DNA from: Flavobacterium sp. DG2-3
Lineage (GTDB): Bacteria; Bacteroidota; Bacteroidia; Flavobacteriales; Flavobacteriaceae
DNA: 64,000 nt
Reading direction: 5' to 3'
Assembly (NCBI RefSeq): GCF_030730925.1
Contig: NZ_JAVAMB010000008.1
Span: forward strand, 1 to 64,000
Every line of letters starts with the position of its first letter. Position 1 is the first letter of the stretch. The position numbers were made by a program, and so were the translations under genes. Shown here one piece after another: positions 59,683 through 64,000 of this stretch. The notes beneath the pieces are model-generated. The model did no database searches. It had not been told where the DNA came from and was given only the letters and a program-made list of their open reading frames with translations.

Positions 59683-60294
59683 TTATAGAGATTTAATCGT
59701 TAAATCCGTTATTTTAACTTCTCCGTTGGTTATAAAACCTAGTTTTCCTTTTTGGTTTAGATTGCTTTTTTCAAGAGAACATTCTAAAGTTGTTTTATCA
59801 TCTACAGAAAAGTATAATTGGCTGTTTACGACTTTGATTTTTACCGAATACCATTTGTTGTTTTGTAGTTGCATTGGTTTTTTAAACAAAGTTTTTCCAC
59901 CTCTTTTTCCGTACGAATCGTCTTTTTTATCATAAACTCCGTCGCCAATTACAATGTTTTGGTCAATTTGATATAAATAGGTTCTAATGTATTTTCCTTT
60001 ATCCAAATTGAGCATTATTTCAAATAAAGATTCGTTGGTCATATTGACTTTAAAATCGATTTCATAATTCTCTGGAAGCTGTTTTTTGGATATTAAAACT
60101 CCCCAAGGCGAAAGTGAACCTTTTCCTCTGATGGTGTCATTTTTTAAAATCCATTCTTTAGAATTAATCGTCCAATCTGATTTTAGTTCTTTTGAATGCT
60201 GTAAAATATATTCTTTTTTAGAAGTGGATATCGTGCTTGAACACGAACTTAAAATCAGTAAAAAAATAAATGTAATGCTTATTTGCTTTGTCAT
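59683..60294 (-). CDS. Lipoprotein with concanavalin-like fold (DUF1080-like)
   Basis: 203 aa. FIFLLILSSCSST is a lipoprotein signal (Cys18). The mature part looks like a lectin/glucanase jelly roll as in DUF1080 and LamG proteins: LPENYEIDFKVNMTNESLFE, NNKWYSVKIKVVNSQLYFSV and KGKLGFITNGEVKITDLTIK. No catalytic residues can be identified. A carbohydrate-binding role is an inference from fold. Single gene. Confidence 0.6.
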   Translation of the reverse strand: MTKQISITFIFLLILSSCSSTISTSKKEYILQHSKELKSDWTINSKEWILKNDTIRGKGSLSPWGVLISKKQLPENYEIDFKVNMTNESLFEIMLNLDKGKYIRTYLYQIDQNIVIGDGVYDKKDDSYGKRGGKTLFKKPMQLQNNKWYSVKIKVVNSQLYFSVDDKTTLECSLEKSNLNQKGKLGFITNGEVKITDLTIKSL

Positions 60295-60365
60295 AATTTG
60301 GTATCGTTCCGGTATTCCGTAGATATGCTTTGCGGTCTATAGATAAATTATCTAATTAACTTATT

Positions 60366-61604
60366 TTAATTCAATTCTGAATGGTATTTTATTTTTCCGA
60401 TAGATCCCGTTTCTGAAGGTAAAAGTTCGAAGATAGAAGTAGGAGCGAGGCCTTGTTCTATTCTATGCGAAACGTAAATAATGCTCACATTTGTTTCCTG
60501 TTTTATGGTATTAATTAATTGAATCACTAAATCTACGTTTTCGTCATCTAAACCTTCAACTGGTTCGTCTAGAATTAACAATGGCGGATGTTTTAAAACG
60601 GCGCGTACAATTAATGCGACACGCTGCTGTCCGATTGAAAGATCAATAAAACGTTTTTTTCTTAAATGCGTCATCTCGATCATTTCCAGCCATTGGTTTA
60701 CGATGTTTTTTTGATGCGTAGTTGGCTCCGTGTATAATCCGATAGAATCGAAGAAACCTGATAGAATCATTTGTTCTAGCGTATGACCCTTTTGAAATAA
60801 ATCGGTCATAGAAGTGGTGAAGATTCCAATTTGCTTTTTGATTTCCCAAACGCTTTCTCCGGTTCCTTTTTTTCTCCCGAACAAAAATAAATTCTGTCCA
60901 AAACCTTTTGGATTATCTCCAGTAATTAAAGAAAGAATAGTACTTTTTCCAGAACCGTTTGGACCAATTAGCTGCCAGAATTCACCTTGTTTGATTGTCC
61001 AAGAAATGTTGTTTAGAATTTTTCTTTCCTCGTAGCTTACCGAAACATCTTCGAGTTTTATTAATACACTTTCGTGAAAGGAATGCGGTTCTGCAGGTTT
61101 TGGGATTACAGCGGTATTTAAGGTTTTAAAATGATTTTCCGTTTTTATAAATGGGTACAATTCAAACGTGTTGTCTTTTATTAAAGCTTTATTCGGAACA
61201 AAATCCAATATATCAACAGTACGATTCAGTAATTGAATAATGGCGATAGAATCGGTTAATTTTTGTAATGATTCTGCCAAAACAACTCTTGAAGCCTGAT
61301 CGAGATGATCAAAAGGATTGTCGAAAATAATGAAATCAGGTTTTTGCTCTATACAGTAACGTAAAAACTCTTTTTTGCGTTCTCCAGAAGAAAAAGTTCG
61401 TAATTGTCTGTTTAAAGTTGAAGATTCAACACTGTCGTATTGAAATTCTTTTTCAATGAATTTTTCAATCGCAATATCTGAAAAAAGAATTCCTTTCAGA
61501 TTATTAAAAACGGCTAATTCACCTTTTGCCTGTCCGTTTAATATATTGTCTATAAAAGCTTTTTTATTTACCTGATTTGATAAAAGGATATCCCAATGTT
61601 GCAT
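60366..61604 (-). CDS. Double ABC ATPase, first half without Walker A (ModF-like)
   Basis: 412 aa, two ABC modules and no membrane segment. The second module is complete: Walker A GPNGSGKS at 214-221, signature LSIGQQ, Walker B LLILDEPVEGLD, and a His switch in VSHRIEQG. The first (1-140) has a signature-like FSSGERKK and Walker B-like FIIFDNPFDHLD but no P-loop, because the usual first ~80 residues are missing. Layout resembles ModF/PhrA-type proteins linked to molybdate, but no mod genes are near. Partner unknown. Confidence 0.82.
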   Translation of the reverse strand: MQHWDILLSNQVNKKAFIDNILNGQAKGELAVFNNLKGILFSDIAIEKFIEKEFQYDSVESSTLNRQLRTFSSGERKKEFLRYCIEQKPDFIIFDNPFDHLDQASRVVLAESLQKLTDSIAIIQLLNRTVDILDFVPNKALIKDNTFELYPFIKTENHFKTLNTAVIPKPAEPHSFHESVLIKLEDVSVSYEERKILNNISWTIKQGEFWQLIGPNGSGKSTILSLITGDNPKGFGQNLFLFGRKKGTGESVWEIKKQIGIFTTSMTDLFQKGHTLEQMILSGFFDSIGLYTEPTTHQKNIVNQWLEMIEMTHLRKKRFIDLSIGQQRVALIVRAVLKHPPLLILDEPVEGLDDENVDLVIQLINTIKQETNVSIIYVSHRIEQGLAPTSIFELLPSETGSIGKIKYHSELN

Positions 61605-61743
61605 TTTTTTTATTTATGTTGAATCTTAGTTTAATTAAAAATTGAGAATTAAAAATTAAAAATATTTTGTCTGCGTTATATTTTTTGCCAGATCAATAGC
61701 ATTAAAGATTTAAAATAATTTTTAATTCTCAATTTTTAATTTT

Positions 61744-62595
61744 TTAATTTTTTTTCACTGCTATTTCACGGTCATTTCTAGACCATTCGCTCCACGATCC
61801 CACATATAATTTCGGAATTGGAAGTCCGGCGTAATCCATTGCTAATAAGGTATGGCAAGCTGTAACACCAGATCCGCAATGAACAATTGTATTTTCTGGT
61901 TTTATATCTCCAATTACGGTTTTGAATTTTTGAGCCAATTCCTCTGCGGATTTAAATAATCCGTTTTCGTCTAAATTTTCGGTAAAAGGAACATTGATGG
62001 CACCAGGAATATGTCCTGCGATGAGATCCAGCGGTTCTGTCAAGCCATCATAACGGTTTTTATCACGAACATCGATTACGACATTTTGATCACTTTTACG
62101 CGCTTTTTCGACTTCTTCAATATCTGCTAAAAGAAGTTGCCATTCCTGCGAAGGATAGGCTATTTCTTCAAAAGTTTGAATTCCAGAATTGGTTGGAAAA
62201 CCAGCTTGAATTGCAGCTTGATAACCGCCGTTTAAAACTTGAATTTTCTCATGCCCAATGGCGCGCATCATCCACCAGAATCGTGCAGCGAAATTAGACC
62301 CGTTTTTATCATCGTAAACCACAACATGATCTGAAGGAGAAATTCCTAAAGCAGAAAGTGTTTTGGCAAATTCTTCAGGAGAAGGCAAAGGATGTCTTCC
62401 GCCATTGACAGGATTTTCTGGAATTTTGGCTAAATCACGGTTTAAATCAACAAAGCGAGCATCTTTTAAATGTTCTTTTTGATAGGTTTCAAAAGCATTT
62501 GCACCAGCTCGAGCATCAATTAAAATGATTTCAGATGAATCTTGAAGTCTTAACAATCCCTCAACGTTTATAATAGATGAAAATGTAGTAAGCAT
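61744..62595 (-). CDS. Sulfurtransferase, mercaptopyruvate type
   Basis: 283 aa, two rhodanese domains. The active-site Cys240 is in HCGSGVTACHTLLAM; C-G-S-G-V-T is the loop of 3-mercaptopyruvate sulfurtransferases, while thiosulfate rhodaneses have C-R-K-G-x-R. The first domain (FVDLNRDLAKIPENPVNGG; VVVYDDKNGSNFAARFWWMM) has Asp in the place of Cys and is inactive, as expected. Moves sulfur from mercaptopyruvate to thiol acceptors. Cytoplasmic. Confidence 0.9.
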   Translation of the reverse strand: MLTTFSSIINVEGLLRLQDSSEIILIDARAGANAFETYQKEHLKDARFVDLNRDLAKIPENPVNGGRHPLPSPEEFAKTLSALGISPSDHVVVYDDKNGSNFAARFWWMMRAIGHEKIQVLNGGYQAAIQAGFPTNSGIQTFEEIAYPSQEWQLLLADIEEVEKARKSDQNVVIDVRDKNRYDGLTEPLDLIAGHIPGAINVPFTENLDENGLFKSAEELAQKFKTVIGDIKPENTIVHCGSGVTACHTLLAMDYAGLPIPKLYVGSWSEWSRNDREIAVKKN

Positions 62596-62623
62596 ATTAT
62601 TTTTTATAGTTTATTTTCAGTAA

Positions 62624-63424
62624 TTAATCGGCAAATGTTTGACTGTAAAAAAGCGAAAAAGTATTATTTGTTTTGTCGTATTTCAGACATTCCCAATTGT
62701 TGTATGCAGAACTTGTTGAAATGCAAATTGTGTTTTCTAAATTTGTTTTGGAAGCTTTCTTTGAAAAACATCCTTCCTCCAATAAAAAGTTTTCATCTTT
62801 TGAGATATCAGTAATCATAACTGGTATAAATTCTAGAAAATATTCTGGATTTATGGTAATAGCATCTTCATTTGTAACTAAATGGTCAACCGCAAATCGA
62901 TAATCAAGTGTTCCAAAAGAATAGCCGTTACAATTTGCATCTTCTAAATCATTTTTAACTTTAAGATCTTTATAAAGCTCAGCATATGTATTTGTGGCTG
63001 CATTGAAAAACAATATTTTAGTTCTGTTATCTTTCACATCATAAACTATAAAAATATAATCTTCGCTATTTTTTTGAAATATATTGCCTTTTGCAAAAGA
63101 GATTAGCTCATAGTTAGTGTTGGTTTTGAAAAATTGATTCTGTTTCTCATTTAGTTTTGCTGTGATTTTAGCGCTAATATTCGAGAAAAGATTATTCGCA
63201 GAAAGCTTTTTTAAGCTTTCTCTTGTATTTAAAATTCTATCTGTAAATTGAGGATCGTCATAAACTGAGATTTGATAATGAGTTGCATCGGCAGTTTTGT
63301 CCGTTTTCTTTACTTCGGTGCTTTCGTGTATTATTTTTTTTTGACTGCTAGATTTCACTTGCTCTTTGGAGTTGCAGGAAAATAAAGCTAGTGTAATGAG
63401 AACGAAAATAATTTTGTCTTTCAT
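62624..63424 (-). CDS. Predicted lipoprotein, unknown function
   Basis: 266 aa. MKDKIIFVLITLALFSCNSK is a lipoprotein signal with Cys17. The rest is a mixed alpha/beta protein with no family that I recognise; a Cys near 220 and the pair CISTSSAYNNWEC near the end could form disulfides. It starts 28 bases upstream of the sulfurtransferase region on the same strand and may share its transcript. Confidence 0.65.
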   Translation of the reverse strand: MKDKIIFVLITLALFSCNSKEQVKSSSQKKIIHESTEVKKTDKTADATHYQISVYDDPQFTDRILNTRESLKKLSANNLFSNISAKITAKLNEKQNQFFKTNTNYELISFAKGNIFQKNSEDYIFIVYDVKDNRTKILFFNAATNTYAELYKDLKVKNDLEDANCNGYSFGTLDYRFAVDHLVTNEDAITINPEYFLEFIPVMITDISKDENFLLEEGCFSKKASKTNLENTICISTSSAYNNWECLKYDKTNNTFSLFYSQTFAD

Positions 63425-63457
63425 GAAAAAAGTAATGTGTTTATTTTGCGTAAATGT

Positions 63458-64000
63458 TTATTTTTTCTTTGAATTTCCAAGCCAAAGCAAGGCGTTCAAA
63501 ATTAACTGACTTTGTGTTTTGTTTTCAAATGTGTACGATAAGGTTTTGTTGGTTCCGCCTTCATAATCAATGTCATTGTGCCCCATATTTACATACAGCA
63601 TTTTATATTTTTTATTGGTCCAAACAACAGGATAATACCCGCTGTGCCAAATTTCATGAGCTTTTGGACCCGTTCCTAAAGGAAAACTGGATTCGTCAAT
63701 AGCCAGTAAAATCTCAATATCTGGATTTTTGGTTAAATCATTTGACCATCTGTACCATTCGTTTGGAGCAGAAGTAAAAGTTTTAGGCAGATTTTTGGTT
63801 ACTGGATGCTGATTTTCTACTCTTAAAACTGCCGAAGTTGGTCGCCAAGTATTGCTTCCGTATTCGCCAGAGCCTAAGAAAGTATTGTGATACCAGTTCC
63901 AATCTTGCGGATAGCTCGAATCATTTAAAGCAAATGCTGAAAAATGGAATCCGATGAAACCGCCACCATTTTCCATGTATTTCTTGAAAGCTTCGCGCTG
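63458..64000 (-). CDS. ThuA-like domain protein, partial
   Basis: The frame is open to the right edge, so the 5' end of the gene is missing (at least 181 codons seen; YMENGGGFIGFHFSAF is internal). The pattern GGGFIGFHFSAFALND, RVENQHPVTKNLPKTF, PVVWTNKKYKMLYVNMGHND and ILNALLWLG belongs to the ThuA/class I glutamine amidotransferase-like superfamily, found in trehalose-utilisation and related carbohydrate proteins. Whether it has a signal peptide cannot be seen. Function in this organism unknown. Confidence 0.75.
   Translation of the reverse strand, partial: QREAFKKYMENGGGFIGFHFSAFALNDSSYPQDWNWYHNTFLGSGEYGSNTWRPTSAVLRVENQHPVTKNLPKTFTSAPNEWYRWSNDLTKNPDIEILLAIDESSFPLGTGPKAHEIWHSGYYPVVWTNKKYKMLYVNMGHNDIDYEGGTNKTLSYTFENKTQSQLILNALLWLGNSKKK

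Noticed and set aside
1..64000. CRISPR array, tRNA, rRNA, insertion sequence or prophage
   Set aside because: No regularly spaced direct repeats, no cloverleaf-like or rRNA sequence recognised, and no transposase or phage genes among the reading frames.

Overview
The window looks like a chromosomal segment of a Flavobacterium (Bacteroidota). This rests on recognition rather than a database search: low GC, very short or absent Shine-Dalgarno sequences, Bacteroidota-type -7 promoter elements (TAnnTTTG), many lipoproteins and TPR proteins, an OstA-like protein, a ClpC with flavobacterial features, DUF349 and DUF47/Pit proteins, and intergenic spaces full of dispersed palindromic repeats. I see no rRNA, tRNA, CRISPR array, transposase, integrase or prophage. 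About 55 protein genes are supported, including one 34-codon leader peptide. The last gene runs off the right edge.

Layout. 1-4.7 kb is an accessory stretch: an acetyltransferase, a lipoprotein, a methyltransferase-like protein, then a YaaC-family protein and an HExxH protein that each carry a related ~60-bp sequence just after their stop codons (cassette-like). 4.9-10.3 kb is the threonine operon on the minus strand, in the order leader peptide-thrA-thrB-thrC. Its leader peptide is rich in Thr and Ile, and long palindromes fill both internal gaps. 10.6-16.8 kb (plus) holds hutH, a DUF47-Pit phosphate transport pair, and a WG-repeat/SMI1-KNR4 pair. 16.8-21.5 kb (minus) holds a DUF421 protein, a RimB-RimK-type fusion and clpC. 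21.8-25.7 kb (plus) holds gyrA and a TPR protein. 25.8-35 kb (minus) holds OsmC, DUF349, a barrel-like protein, aroE, a TPR protein, a class III aminotransferase and an OstA-like protein. 35-38.3 kb holds a lipoprotein GH13 enzyme convergent with a GH130-family enzyme.

38.4-44 kb is a compact minus-strand operon, rsfS-ftsH-LUD-cdsA-psd-ACBP-SOD. It joins ribosome silencing, membrane proteolysis, phosphatidylethanolamine synthesis, acyl-CoA binding and a lipoprotein superoxide dismutase. 44.1-47.1 kb holds birA, an SRPBCC protein, pyrE and a divergent NUDIX gene whose start codon lies inside the pyrE promoter. 47.4-49.3 kb is an accessory pair: a modular lipoprotein with an HEYIH motif, and a small secreted protein. 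49.5-59.5 kb holds an M14 carboxypeptidase, a DEAD-box helicase, a PhnA-like protein, coaD, a second DUF421 protein, ddl, and the overlapping pair PASTA protein-rluD. 59.7-64 kb holds two lipoproteins, a double ABC ATPase with a degenerate first half, a mercaptopyruvate-type sulfurtransferase and a partial ThuA-like protein.

The observations most worth following are the Thr/Ile leader peptide with a hairpin over its stop codon, the pyrE and DEAD-helicase starts that sit four bases behind a -7 element (leaderless-type), the cassette-like repeats at 2.4-3.7 kb, the modular lipoprotein pair at 47-49 kb, and the nested palindromes that fill most long gaps.
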